From Planctomycetota bacterium (GTDB lineage Bacteria; Planctomycetota; Phycisphaerae; UBA1845; Fen-1342), in NCBI GenBank assembly GCA_018814045.1, contig JAHJAR010000183.1, positions 1 to 42,963 on the forward strand: 42,963 nt of DNA, in the 5' to 3' direction. Numbering within the stretch: the stretch's first letter is position 1; every line of letters starts with the position of its first letter. This document shows, piece by piece, positions 31,855 through 41,074 of this stretch. Under the pieces are notes generated by a model. It was given only the letters and a program-made list of their open reading frames with translations, ran no database searches and had not been told where the DNA came from. Both the position numbers and the translations under genes were made by a program.

Positions 31855-32940
31855 GTGAGCAACCGGCCACCAGAGTTGAAGGCCCGCGCCTTCGATGAGA
31901 TCTTGGACGAGCTGGATTCCGCGGCGGGCAACGCAGGGCAGGCTGGGCAAGCTGGCCCGAGCGTGGCTAGCCATCCCTACCGCACGCGCGCCCTCCGGGT
32001 CGAACTGCGCGATCGTGACGGTCGTGACGTCGCGGTACTCGTGCAGGGACGCACCCTCAGCGAACGTCAGTTGACCGTCCTCGCGACCACCAAGTTGCCC
32101 CCGCGCCGCGACTGCGTGATCTTCCTGATCGATACCGAGGGGGGGTGGGCCGAGATTCCTGGCACGGTTTCGTGGTGTCGCCGATTGGAGCAGCATCTCG
32201 GGCTATGGGATGTGGGCTTCGATCTTGCGGCACGCGTCGACTTGGTGCGTTTCGCGCCGGCGGCGTGGCGTGCCCGGGTCCTGGTGGCCGATGACAGCTC
32301 GGTCACACAGCGGCTGCTGTCCAGGATATTCGCCAAGTACCATTGCGACGTAACCTGCGTGCCGGACGGACGGCAAGCCGTGGAAGCCGCGCTGGCCGGG
32401 CGCTTCGATCTGACCGTGCTCGACCTGGAAATGCCGGAGTTGAACGGCATCGAAACCGCCCGGGAATTGCGCGCGGGAGGTTATCTGTGGCCACTGGCGG
32501 TGGTAACGGCCTCGTCGGGTGAAGAAAGCCGGCAGGCGTGTATGGAAGCCGGCTGCGACGCCTTCATCGTCAAGCCGCCTAGCGAGCGCGATATCCGGCA
32601 GCTGCTCCGTTCGTTGCGGCCGAGCCCGCTGATCAGCGCGCTGACAGGCGAACGCGATGCCGTTGAACTGATTGACGAATTCGTGGCCGAACTGCACAAG
32701 TCGCTGGCGGACATGGCAGCTATGTTCCGGGAAGCTGACTATCAGGCCCTGGAGAGGCTCGTCCGCCGCGTGCGCGTTGAAGCGCCCTCATGTGGTTTTC
32801 CCGGCTTGGCGCAGCTCGCGAACCGCGTCGAGAGCGCGATTCAGTGTGGTTTCCCGCGCAGCGATCTGCGCCGGGTAGTCGGCGAACTGCTGCGCAACGG
32901 CTGGGCCGCCCGGCCCGCCACCAGATTCGATCCGGACTAG
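31855..32940 (+). CDS. PilZ-like, receiver and degenerate HPt domain protein
   Basis: A 361-aa cytoplasmic regulator. Residues about 40-132 resemble a PilZ domain (RTLSERQLTVL, then IPGTVSWCRRL, then DVGFDLAARVD), but the D/NxSxxG c-di-GMP motif is degenerate. Residues 140-255 are a receiver domain with the acidic pair Asp146/Asp147, phospho-acceptor Asp190 (LDLEMPELNG), Thr218 and Lys240 (VKPP), so phosphorylation is plausible. Residues about 262-340 look like an HPt helical bundle (FVAELHKSLADMAAMF, YQALERLVRRVRVEAPSCGF), with Arg304 where the phospho-His would be. It has no DNA-binding or output enzyme domain and no kinase next to it. The start is GTG 31855. Its stop shares CTAG with the convergent stop of the next gene. 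Confidence 0.82.
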   Translation: MSNRPPELKARAFDEILDELDSAAGNAGQAGQAGPSVASHPYRTRALRVELRDRDGRDVAVLVQGRTLSERQLTVLATTKLPPRRDCVIFLIDTEGGWAEIPGTVSWCRRLEQHLGLWDVGFDLAARVDLVRFAPAAWRARVLVADDSSVTQRLLSRIFAKYHCDVTCVPDGRQAVEAALAGRFDLTVLDLEMPELNGIETARELRAGGYLWPLAVVTASSGEESRQACMEAGCDAFIVKPPSERDIRQLLRSLRPSPLISALTGERDAVELIDEFVAELHKSLADMAAMFREADYQALERLVRRVRVEAPSCGFPGLAQLANRVESAIQCGFPRSDLRRVVGELLRNGWAARPATRFDPD

Positions 32941-34241
32941 TCGATCGGACCCAGGCGGATGTTGCGGAAGTGGATTTCCGCACCTTCCGACTGTAGGCCG
33001 ATCTTCCCGGGGATCTCCTCCACATCCCAAGCTCGGTTGAGCAACTCGCCGTTGACGTACAGGCGAATCTCCGTGTGATCGACGATGATCTCGTACTCGT
33101 TCCATTCGCCGATCGGCTGCTCGGCGAAGTGGGTCTTCTTCGTGTTGCGGCCGTTGGTGCGGGCCGGATCGACCTTCATCACGAACTTGTCGATGTTCCA
33201 GAAGTCGCCCGCATTGCCACTCTGCAATTGTGCTTCGACGCTCCGCGGCCAGACCTTGTCCGCGCCGCACAGCCGCAGCAGCACGCCGCTGTTGCCGGCC
33301 TGCTTGGTAACCGGATTGAAACGCCATTCGAGCTTGAGCACGTAGTTGGTATAGTCGGCCTCGGTGCGGATGTAGCCGATGGGCCGGCCCTTGCAAATCA
33401 GGACGCCGTCGCTGACGGACCAAGCGTCCTCCGGGCGACCATTGTCTTCAAGGTGGGCAGTCCAGCCGCTTAGGTCCCGGCCGTTGAACAGCCGCACCTC
33501 GCCGGGCAGCGGGGCGGACAGGTCGCGAATCCTGATATTCCGGAACCACACGTCGTCGCCATGATCCTGGAGGGCGATGTGGCCCCGCGGCTGCACGCCG
33601 AAGCCCTCGTACTGGGCAAACTTGCTCTTGGCGACGCGCTCTTTCCAGTCGGCGCTGTCGAGCCGACATTCGACGACCTTCACGCCGTTGAGCCAGTGCG
33701 TCAGCAGGTTGTCCTTGATACGAATCCGCGTGCGGTTGAATTGCCCGGCCGGGACGACGGCTTTCTTGCCGCTGGGGGCGTAGAGATCGTACATGGCCCC
33801 AGCCGAATGCGCGTCGGTTGGCGCCGCCCCGTGGCCGGCGTCGTCGAAAATCTGGTATTCCGGGCCGGTTTGCCACGATGTCCCGTGCTTCTCGGTTACA
33901 CGGTACATGATGCCGCTGTTGGCCTTCTCGGCGACTCGCCATTCGAGATACAGCTCGAAGTCGCCGTATTGACCCTGCGTGATGATGTCGCCCCCGCCGC
34001 CCTTGGCGATGACCTTCAGGCAGCCATCGTCGACGACCCAGCCCTGCTCCGGAAAGCCCGCGTTACGATAGCCGCGCCAGCCGTCGATCGTCTTCCCATC
34101 GAACAGCAACTTCCAGCCAGCGGCCTTCTCCGCTGGCGTGAGCTGGGGCAGCACGGCCGAGGACGCAGAATCCTGGGCCTCGAGCGGCGCCACACAGGCG
34201 ATCGTCAGCAGTACCGCACACAATGTATGCATCGATCTCAC
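32937..34241 (-). CDS. Exported double DUF1080 protein
   Basis: A 434-aa secreted protein with a signal peptide (MHTLCAVLLTIACVAPL, cleavage near LEAQ) and two successive DUF1080 (3-keto-disaccharide hydrolase/LamG-like) domains. Domain 1, about 40-245: WKLLFDGKTIDGWRGY, GDFELYLEWRVAEKANSGI, FRNIRIRDL. Domain 2, about 250-434: EVRLFNGRDLSGW, YVLKLEWRFN, NEYEIIVDHTEIRLYVNGEL, HFRNIRLGPID. DUF1080 proteins are expanded in planctomycetes, and some hydrolyse 3-keto-glucosides. GTG 34241 has AGGAG seven bases upstream, better than ATG 34232. It is 15 nt downstream of the MFS transporter gene on the same strand, so likely one operon for uptake and extracellular processing of a sugar (inference). 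Confidence 0.88.
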   Translation of the reverse strand: MRSMHTLCAVLLTIACVAPLEAQDSASSAVLPQLTPAEKAAGWKLLFDGKTIDGWRGYRNAGFPEQGWVVDDGCLKVIAKGGGGDIITQGQYGDFELYLEWRVAEKANSGIMYRVTEKHGTSWQTGPEYQIFDDAGHGAAPTDAHSAGAMYDLYAPSGKKAVVPAGQFNRTRIRIKDNLLTHWLNGVKVVECRLDSADWKERVAKSKFAQYEGFGVQPRGHIALQDHGDDVWFRNIRIRDLSAPLPGEVRLFNGRDLSGWTAHLEDNGRPEDAWSVSDGVLICKGRPIGYIRTEADYTNYVLKLEWRFNPVTKQAGNSGVLLRLCGADKVWPRSVEAQLQSGNAGDFWNIDKFVMKVDPARTNGRNTKKTHFAEQPIGEWNEYEIIVDHTEIRLYVNGELLNRAWDVEEIPGKIGLQSEGAEIHFRNIRLGPID

Positions 34242-34256
34242 GGGTTTGCTCCTTGG

Positions 34257-35648
34257 TTACGCCTCTGATTCCGGTGCCTCGGGCGCAGGCGGCGCTGGTT
34301 CAGCACCGCGGCCGGTGGCCAGCATCTCAGCCTTGTATCCGCCGGCAGCCCGGTCGCGGATGTAGATCGCCCCATACAGAACCACCAGCAGCACCGGCAG
34401 GATAGTCACCCAACGGAAGGTCATGCTGGCGCCGGCTACGCGGGCGGCATCGACGACGGCTATCTGGGCTTGGTCGGTCAGCGTCGTGAGCACGGCGATG
34501 CCGTCCTGTCGCACCATTTCCGCCAGTTCCGGGGCGGCCGTGGAGAGCTCGACCAGCGTGTAATGATCATTGACCCATCCCATCATCGGCTGGGCGATGC
34601 CGGCGGAGAGCATGCCTGTGCCACCCATTACGGCCAACAGGAATGCCCCACCTTTGGGAAACCGCTCCGAGGTGATTCCCAGCATGGTCGGCCAGTAGAA
34701 CGTGATGCCCACAGAAAACACGGTTGCCGATACCAGAACGGTCAGCCCTGTCTTTGAATAGCTCATCGCGAAGAGGCCGATCGCCGTCAGCACCGAACAG
34801 CACCACAATAAACCGACCGGCGAAAGCCGATGGGCCAGGGCCCCGCCGAAAAACCGCAGCACACCCATCAACGTCGTGATATAGACGAGAACCAGGATTC
34901 CGGGCAAACCGGCGGCACCGAACAGGTTGGGAATCCACTGGTTGGGGCCCAGCTCCGACGCCGCCGTCAGCCACATACAGATCCAGACAACAATGAAAAG
35001 CGGGACAAACGCCTCTTTGAACATCGCCCCCGTCGATACGCCGGCCTGAACGCGTTCGGTCTTTGGAAACTTCTGGCCCAGTAGCAGGACACCATAAACC
35101 ACCGTGGGCAGCAGAATGACAGCGATCTTGATTTTCCAACTCAGTGATGTCGTGGCTGCGGTCACACCCTCGGCTCCTACCCCCATGACCCGGGATAGCA
35201 GCAGGCAGGCCAAGCCACCAATGACGATGCCACCGGGGAACCAAGCGTGCAGCAAGTTGAGCTTGTGCGTCTTCTGGTCGGGGTAAAGGGTGGCTACAAG
35301 GGGGTTAATGGCAGCCTCCACGAATCCGTTCGCCAAGCCGATGATCCACGTCGCCACACAAAGGACGAGGCCGCTGGGGGCAAAGACGGTCAGCACCCCG
35401 CCGACCAAGTGCCCGGCGAAGGCGACCCACATGATGTTGCGCATACCCAGGAAGTCGCAAAGCGGGCCACCAACCACCATAGCCGCGGTAAAACCCCAGA
35501 AGCCACCGATGATGATCCAGCCGATCTGTGCCTTGCTCAGCACGAAGTCGGCCTCCCAGGCTCCCATAACGTCGCCGCGCACGGCGAAGTGCATCGCGGT
35601 CGCCACCAGGGCAATACACGACGCTACAAACAGCCTCTTCTGGTTCAT
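34257..35648 (-). CDS. MFS transporter
   Basis: A 463-aa polytopic protein with about 12 membrane segments, typical of the major facilitator superfamily. An extracytoplasmic insert of about 45 residues lies before the last helix (NDHYTLVELSTAAPELAEM), and the cytoplasmic C-terminus is Pro/Glu/Ala-rich. The loop 2-3 region (GGPLCDFLGMRNIMWVA) and the motif around PTMLGITSERFPKGG fit the sugar-porter-like fucose/glucose permease group, but the substrate is not defined. ATG 35648 has AGAGG nine bases upstream; a longer frame upstream is not membrane-like. It is followed after 15 nt by the DUF1080 gene and diverges from the transporter at 35877. Confidence 0.87.
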   Translation of the reverse strand: MNQKRLFVASCIALVATAMHFAVRGDVMGAWEADFVLSKAQIGWIIIGGFWGFTAAMVVGGPLCDFLGMRNIMWVAFAGHLVGGVLTVFAPSGLVLCVATWIIGLANGFVEAAINPLVATLYPDQKTHKLNLLHAWFPGGIVIGGLACLLLSRVMGVGAEGVTAATTSLSWKIKIAVILLPTVVYGVLLLGQKFPKTERVQAGVSTGAMFKEAFVPLFIVVWICMWLTAASELGPNQWIPNLFGAAGLPGILVLVYITTLMGVLRFFGGALAHRLSPVGLLWCCSVLTAIGLFAMSYSKTGLTVLVSATVFSVGITFYWPTMLGITSERFPKGGAFLLAVMGGTGMLSAGIAQPMMGWVNDHYTLVELSTAAPELAEMVRQDGIAVLTTLTDQAQIAVVDAARVAGASMTFRWVTILPVLLVVLYGAIYIRDRAAGGYKAEMLATGRGAEPAPPAPEAPESEA

Positions 35649-35709
35649 TTCGTTCGACCTCTTCCTTACGAGTGAACAGGAATGCGAGGCAACTCCCTCT
35701 GTGCGGCGG

Positions 35710-35738
35710 ATCATATCGCCAGCGACCGCCAAGGTCGA
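35710..35738 (-). promoter_or_regulatory. Possible promoter of the MFS/DUF1080 operon
   Basis: On the minus strand TCGACC (35733-35738), 17 nt, TATGAT (35710-35715), starting near 35703 with a leader of about 55 nt. The -10 is good; the -35 matches four of six positions. It lies in the 228-nt divergent region. Confidence 0.28.
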
Positions 35739-35876
35739 GCCGCGGGTGAACGCCGGCCGGTCGCCCAGCGTTTCGGCCCGAATCAACGTCGCGGGGGAGG
35801 TGAAGAGGGCGACCCCAGACGCTACGATGCCGGGATACGCCGACCAGGTTACCTTGCAAGCGAGGTTAGAGCGCCC

Positions 35877-37262
35877 ATGAACGACTCCGACAACGCCAAC
35901 GGAACCCCGATTGGGGGTTTGACGCACCGCTCGTCGCCGAGCCTGGTGACAACCCGTCTGTCAATCATGATGTTCCTCCAGTTCTTCGTCTGGGGTGCGT
36001 GGTACGTCACGGTGAGTAACTACATGGGCGCTCACCACATGGGCAAGGTGGTGTACTGGGCGTTCACGGTCGGCCCGATAGCGGCGATCATCAGCCCGTT
36101 CTTCCTGGGCATGATCGCCGATCGCTTTTTCGCAACCGAACGCGTGCTGGCCGGCATGCACCTGGTGGGCGGTGCAGTGCTGATCGCGGTACCGTACTTT
36201 GCACCGCAGCAGGAAGGCGGTTCGCACTGGCCGTTCATCGTGATCCTGCTGATCCACATGCTGTGCTACATGCCCACGCTGGGCCTGACGAACACGCTGG
36301 CCTTTCACAACCTGACCAACCGTGAAAGACAATTCCCGATCGTGCGCGTCTTCGGAACCCTCGGCTGGATCGTCGCCAACATCGTCGTTAGCAAGTGGCT
36401 GGGCGCGGACAAGCGGCCCGAGCAGTTCTTCGTGGCGGGTGGTGCCGCCTTGCTGCTCGGTGTGGTCAGCTTTTTCCTGCCACACACCCCCCCGCCCGCC
36501 AAGGGGAAGGCGCCGTCGATTCGTGACGTACTCGGCCTCGATGCGCTTGGCCTGATGAAGAACCGCTCGTTCGCCATCTTCATCGTCAGTTCATTCCTGA
36601 TCTGTATCCCGCTGGCGGCCTACTACGCATACGCGAACGTGTTCGCCGACGCGGCCGGCTTCCACAACGTCGCCTTCAACATGTCCTTCGGGCAAATGGC
36701 GGAGGTCGTCTTCATGCTCCTGATGCCGCTGTTCTTCATGCGGCTGGGCGTGAAGTGGATGCTGTTGGTCGGGATGTTTGCCTGGATCCTGCGCTACGGG
36801 CTGTTCGCGGCCGCGTCTTCGAGTGGCGTGCTCTGGATGATCATGGGCGGCATTCTGCTGCACGGCATCTGCTACGACTTCTTCTTCGTTACCGGCTTCA
36901 TCTACGTCGACAAGAAGGCCGGCGAGAAGATCCGCGGGCAGGCGCAGGGCTTGCTCGTCCTGGTCACGCAGGGTCTCGGCATGCTCATTGGAGCACAGGT
37001 AATCGGCCGCCTCGTCAATCGATGCACGTCCAAGACCCACGAGGCACTGCTGGATGCAGCGAACGCGCTAAAGGCGCAGGCTGGCCAAGCCACCGGTGCC
37101 GCCGCTGATGCTCTTTGGGCGCAATGGGATCAGGCCAGCGAACAGGTTCTCGCGGCCCGCGATTGGCAGACCATCTGGCTGATTCCGTGCATCATGGCGG
37201 CGGTGGTGGCCATTGCGTTCATGGTGCTGTTCCGTGAGAACACGCGCGAGAGCCATAGCTGA
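35877..37262 (+). CDS. Nucleoside:H+ symporter-family MFS transporter
   Basis: A 461-aa polytopic protein with about 12 membrane helices, resembling the Nuc_H_symport (NupG/XapB-like) branch of the MFS. Motifs: LSIMMFLQFFVWGAWYVTVS in helix 1, SPFFLGMIADRFFATERVLA in loop 2-3, NREREFPxVRVxGTxGWI-like text (NRERQFPIVRVFGTLGWIVA), and FVTGFIYVDKKAGEKIRGQAQ in the C half. Planctomycete members near DUF1080 genes may carry sugars rather than nucleosides (inference). A non-membrane insert of about 45 residues, rich in Ala and Gln, precedes the final helix. ATG 35877 has GAGG 11 bases upstream. It is divergent from the MFS/DUF1080 pair. Confidence 0.85.
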   Translation: MNDSDNANGTPIGGLTHRSSPSLVTTRLSIMMFLQFFVWGAWYVTVSNYMGAHHMGKVVYWAFTVGPIAAIISPFFLGMIADRFFATERVLAGMHLVGGAVLIAVPYFAPQQEGGSHWPFIVILLIHMLCYMPTLGLTNTLAFHNLTNRERQFPIVRVFGTLGWIVANIVVSKWLGADKRPEQFFVAGGAALLLGVVSFFLPHTPPPAKGKAPSIRDVLGLDALGLMKNRSFAIFIVSSFLICIPLAAYYAYANVFADAAGFHNVAFNMSFGQMAEVVFMLLMPLFFMRLGVKWMLLVGMFAWILRYGLFAAASSSGVLWMIMGGILLHGICYDFFFVTGFIYVDKKAGEKIRGQAQGLLVLVTQGLGMLIGAQVIGRLVNRCTSKTHEALLDAANALKAQAGQATGAAADALWAQWDQASEQVLAARDWQTIWLIPCIMAAVVAIAFMVLFRENTRESHS

Positions 37263-37623
37263 CGGGCAAACCGATCGCGAAAACGGCCCCGCGAGCCAAC
37301 GCGGCGGAACGGCATTTGCCATGCCGCCTGGCGCGAACCTGGGACTCCCGGACGTATCGGCGTGGACCTGACGTGGTTCCCCAGCACGGGGGCAGCGCGG
37401 CATAGTCACCAGTTAACCCATACACCACGCGCGTACGCATAAGTCCGCTGTTTCCAAGGAGTTCGGGCGGCGGTCGGGGGCGAGCGCCAGCCCGTTGGAT
37501 GTGTTGACAAACGGTGTGCCCGCTCTTACCGTGTTCGATCCGAACTACTTGGCGTCTGTACAGCCGAACGCTGACAGCAGGGGGGTCCGGCTGGGCGCGA
37601 CCTGGCGAGCCTCCTTTTGCGAT
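37263..37623. other. Intergenic region before the oxidoreductase operon
   Basis: 361 nt without a convincing gene. About 40 nt after the symporter stop is an imperfect hairpin (37303-37328: GGCGG and CCGCC outer arms, GGCA/TGCC inner arms) that may terminate the upstream gene. A promoter candidate (37504-37532) lies in the right half. A GTG-started frame from 37495 runs into the ATPase gene but its first 43 residues are not protein-like. Confidence 0.45.
37504..37532 (+). promoter_or_regulatory. Candidate promoter of the Kor-Nuo operon
   Basis: A perfect TTGACA (37504-37509) followed after 17 nt by TACCGT (37527-37532), which keeps the key first, second and sixth bases of the -10. Transcription would start near 37540, leaving a leader of about 85 nt before ATG 37624. 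Confidence 0.42.
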
Positions 37624-38391
37624 ATGGGTAAAAACCAGGAATACCTCCCCGAAGAACGCATCGTCCTGATTGTCGGCAACTACGGCTCCGGCAAGACGGA
37701 GGTGGCTGTTAACCTGGCCATCCAGCTCGCCGCCCGACAGCCGGTTGCCATTGCAGACCTTGATATCGTCAACCCCTACTTCCGCTGCCGCGAAGCCCGC
37801 GCCGAGATGGAAGCACACGGCATCCGCGTGATCAACCCGGTCGGGGGCTATGAAGCCGCCGACCTGCCCATCATCCTGCCCGAGATTCGCGGAGCGGTGC
37901 TGAAGAGTGAAGGTAAGCTGATCTTCGATGTGGGCGGCGACGACGTCGGAGCACGCGTGCTCAGCTCACTGGCGGACGTGCTCGTCGATAGCTCCTACGC
38001 CATGCTCCAGGTGCTGAACGCCCGGCGTCCGTTCACGGAGACCGTGGCTGGCTGCCTCAGGATCAAGGGCGAGATCGAAGCGGCGTCGCGCCTGCGCGTG
38101 AGCGCGTTCATCTCCAACACGCATCTGTTGGAGGAGACGGATGCCGCTGTGGTGCGCGAGGGGCTCCAATTGGCGCGGGCGGTCGGGCAGGCGGCCGAGT
38201 TGCCTGTCTCCTTCGCAACCGCGAACGAGGACCTGCGGGGTGATGTCGAGTTGGCCGAGGCGGGTTGCCCGGTGCTGTGGATCAGGCGGCGCATGCTGCC
38301 GCCGTGGAAGCTCAAGAGCATGACCGACCGCGCCCAGCGCGTCTTGGGGCGTGACCCCGGCCGCGGCGCCAGCGGCAATGGCCGCCAATAG
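37624..38391 (+). CDS. P-loop ATPase of the 2-oxoacid oxidoreductase operon
   Basis: A 255-aa soluble P-loop NTPase of the MinD/CobQ-like SIMIBI type. Walker A is GNYGSGKT (residues 18-25) after the strand RIVLIV. A switch-like ADLDIVNPYFRCRE follows, then LIFDVGGDDVGARVL as Walker B/switch II, and LPVSFATANEDL near the end. ATP binding is clear; the client is not. Similar small ATPases are found next to 2-oxoacid:ferredoxin oxidoreductase genes in other bacteria (from memory), so a role in cofactor or cluster maturation of that complex is a reasonable guess. ATG 37624 is chosen because protein-like sequence starts there; no Shine-Dalgarno is visible. The ferredoxin gene follows after 17 nt. 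Confidence 0.8.
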   Translation: MGKNQEYLPEERIVLIVGNYGSGKTEVAVNLAIQLAARQPVAIADLDIVNPYFRCREARAEMEAHGIRVINPVGGYEAADLPIILPEIRGAVLKSEGKLIFDVGGDDVGARVLSSLADVLVDSSYAMLQVLNARRPFTETVAGCLRIKGEIEAASRLRVSAFISNTHLLEETDAAVVREGLQLARAVGQAAELPVSFATANEDLRGDVELAEAGCPVLWIRRRMLPPWKLKSMTDRAQRVLGRDPGRGASGNGRQ

Positions 38392-38408
38392 AAGCGAGGT
38401 GAGCAGGC

Positions 38409-38642
38409 ATGCCGAAGATCGTCGTTGACCAAACGCGCTGCAAGGGCTGCGAGCGTTGCGTGGAAGCCTGCCCGCAGGGCGTGATTTCGATGTCGAAGCA
38501 GCTCAACCAGAAGGGCTACTTCTACGCCGAGCCCACGCAGCAGCCCCGCTGCCTGGGGTGCCGGCTGTGTGCGATCAACTGCCCGGATGTGGCGATCGAG
38601 GTCTACGTGCACGGGACGCTGTACGAGTTTTTCCAGTACTAG
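38409..38642 (+). CDS. korD: 2[4Fe-4S] ferredoxin, delta subunit of 2-oxoacid oxidoreductase
   Basis: A 77-aa ferredoxin with two complete CxxCxxCxxxC motifs: C11, C14, C17, C21 and C48, C51, C54, C58, each ending in CP. It would carry electrons from the thiamine-containing catalytic core to an external acceptor. GAGGT lies eight bases before the ATG. It is the first of four structural genes (delta, alpha, beta, gamma), with 15 nt to the next. The gene letter follows the usual Kor naming; the substrate is not proven. Confidence 0.88.
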   Translation: MPKIVVDQTRCKGCERCVEACPQGVISMSKQLNQKGYFYAEPTQQPRCLGCRLCAINCPDVAIEVYVHGTLYEFFQY

Positions 38643-38657
38643 AAGAGGACGGCGACC

Positions 38658-39719
38658 ATGGCCAAGGTTCTCATGAAGGGCTGCGAAGCGATTGGTGAGG
38701 CGGCGATCCGCGCCGGCTGCCGCAATTTCTTCGGCTACCCAATCACGCCGCAGACCGAGGTCCCCGAGTATCTGGCCAAGCGTTTCCCGGAGGTGGGCGG
38801 GGTTTTCGTGCAGGCCGAAAGCGAGGTGGCGGCGATCAACATGCTCTACGGCGGCGCCGGAGTGGGCAAGCGCGTGCTGACAACCTCGTCGAGCCCAGGC
38901 ATCAGCCTGATGGCCGAGGGGGTCTCATACATCGCCGCTTCGCACCTGCCGGTCGTGCTGGTAAACATCGTGCGGGCCGGGCCCGGATTGGGTGGGATTC
39001 TGCCGGCGCAATCCGACTACTTCCAGGCGACGAAGGGGCACGGTCACGGCGACTACCGGATCATCGTGCTGGCGCCGGCGTCGGTGCAGGAAGCTGTGGA
39101 CCTGATCTACGAGGCGTTTGACCTGGCCGACAAGTACCTCACGCCGGTGATGGTGATGGGGGATGGCATGATCGGCCAGATGATGGAGCCGGTGGATTTT
39201 CCTCCTTTGCGCGAGCTCAGCGATCTGCCGGAAAAGACCTGGGCGGCCGACGGCGCCAAAGGTCGCCGGCCGAACATCATCAACTCGCTGTACCTGAAGG
39301 AAGAGGCGTGCAACGCGAATAACTGGAAGCTGAAGGCGAAGTACGACGAAATCGAGCAGAGCGAGAAACGCTGGGAAATCCAAGGCTGCCAGGACCAGAA
39401 GCTGGACGTGCTGGTCGTGGCCTATGGGACCATGGCACGCATCTGCAAGACCGCCGCGGATGAGCTCAACGAGGCGGGCGAGGCGAAGATCGGCGTCTTT
39501 CGGCCCATCTCGCTGTGGCCCTACCCGTACGAGGCGCTGGCCAAGGAAGCGCTGAAGGCCACGCGCGTGCTGGTGGTCGAGATGAGCACGGGGCAGATGG
39601 TGGAAGACGTGCAGCTCGCTCTACTCGGGAAGCGGCCGATTGAGTTCTACGGTGAGACAGGCGGGGTGGTGCCGTCGCCCGACGATGTGGCTGAGCGGCT
39701 CCGGAAGATTCTGAAGTGA
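38658..39719 (+). CDS. korA: 2-oxoacid:ferredoxin oxidoreductase alpha subunit
   Basis: A 353-aa subunit of the 2-oxoglutarate or branched-chain 2-oxoacid:ferredoxin oxidoreductase, which oxidatively decarboxylates a 2-oxoacid to the acyl-CoA. It has the pyrimidine-binding (PP) domain: [17 protein letters not shown], then [20 protein letters not shown] with the conserved Glu for thiamine, then [19 protein letters not shown] and [20 protein letters not shown]. The C-terminal domain II contains [14 protein letters not shown] and [13 protein letters not shown]. With a separate ferredoxin subunit the enzyme is a four-subunit type; VorB and KorA are too alike to separate by eye. GAGGA lies eight bases before the ATG. 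Confidence 0.9.
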   Translation: MAKVLMKGCEAIGEAAIRAGCRNFFGYPITPQTEVPEYLAKRFPEVGGVFVQAESEVAAINMLYGGAGVGKRVLTTSSSPGISLMAEGVSYIAASHLPVVLVNIVRAGPGLGGILPAQSDYFQATKGHGHGDYRIIVLAPASVQEAVDLIYEAFDLADKYLTPVMVMGDGMIGQMMEPVDFPPLRELSDLPEKTWAADGAKGRRPNIINSLYLKEEACNANNWKLKAKYDEIEQSEKRWEIQGCQDQKLDVLVVAYGTMARICKTAADELNEAGEAKIGVFRPISLWPYPYEALAKEALKATRVLVVEMSTGQMVEDVQLALLGKRPIEFYGETGGVVPSPDDVAERLRKILK

Positions 39720-39735
39720 AGCGAGGACCCAAGCG

Positions 39736-40509
<774 letters not shown>

Positions 40510-40522
40510 GAAGGAGAGCGAG

Positions 40523-41074
40523 ATGCAAACCGAAGTGATCATGTCCGGCTTCGGGGGGCAGGGCCTGATGATGATCGGGAAGCTGCTGGCCTGGGCCGGT
40601 CTCGAGGAAGGCAAGGCGGTAACCTGGCTCCCCTCCTACGGTCCCGAGATGCGCGGCGGAACGGCCAACTGCACGGTGGTGATCGCGGATCACCAGATCG
40701 GCTCGCCGCTGATCACTTCGCCCAAGTCTGCGGTGGTCATGAATCAGCCGTCGCTGGAGAAGTTCGCGCCGACACTGCGGAAGGGCGGCGTGCTGGTAAT
40801 CAACAGCACGATGATCCCGATTGATTCCGAGCGGACGGATATCCGCTCGTTCCGCATCAGGGCCGACGACCTCGCCCATGAGTTGGGCAACCGGCGCTCG
40901 GCCAACCTGGTCATGCTGGGCGCGTACCTCGGCCTGGAGGAAGTCGTCTCGCCCGACACGCTTATCAAGGCGATCCAGAAGACCTTCGCCGCGAAGAAGC
41001 AGTTCATCGAAGTGAACTGCAAGACCTTCGAGAAGGGGTACGAACTGGCCAAGGCAGGGAAGAGCGATGAGTGA
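40523..41074 (+). CDS. korC: 2-oxoacid:ferredoxin oxidoreductase gamma subunit
   Basis: A 183-aa gamma subunit with the family start IMSGFGGQGLMMIGKLLAWA, then WLPSYGPEMRGGTANCTVVI, SPLITSPKSAVVMNQPSLEKF and NLVMLGAYLGLEEVV. The gamma subunit contributes to CoA binding and completes the heterotetramer. AGGAG lies six bases before the ATG. Its last 8 bp overlap the NuoE-like start in another frame, so the electron-transfer genes downstream are translationally coupled to the oxidoreductase. Confidence 0.9.
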   Translation: MQTEVIMSGFGGQGLMMIGKLLAWAGLEEGKAVTWLPSYGPEMRGGTANCTVVIADHQIGSPLITSPKSAVVMNQPSLEKFAPTLRKGGVLVINSTMIPIDSERTDIRSFRIRADDLAHELGNRRSANLVMLGAYLGLEEVVSPDTLIKAIQKTFAAKKQFIEVNCKTFEKGYELAKAGKSDE

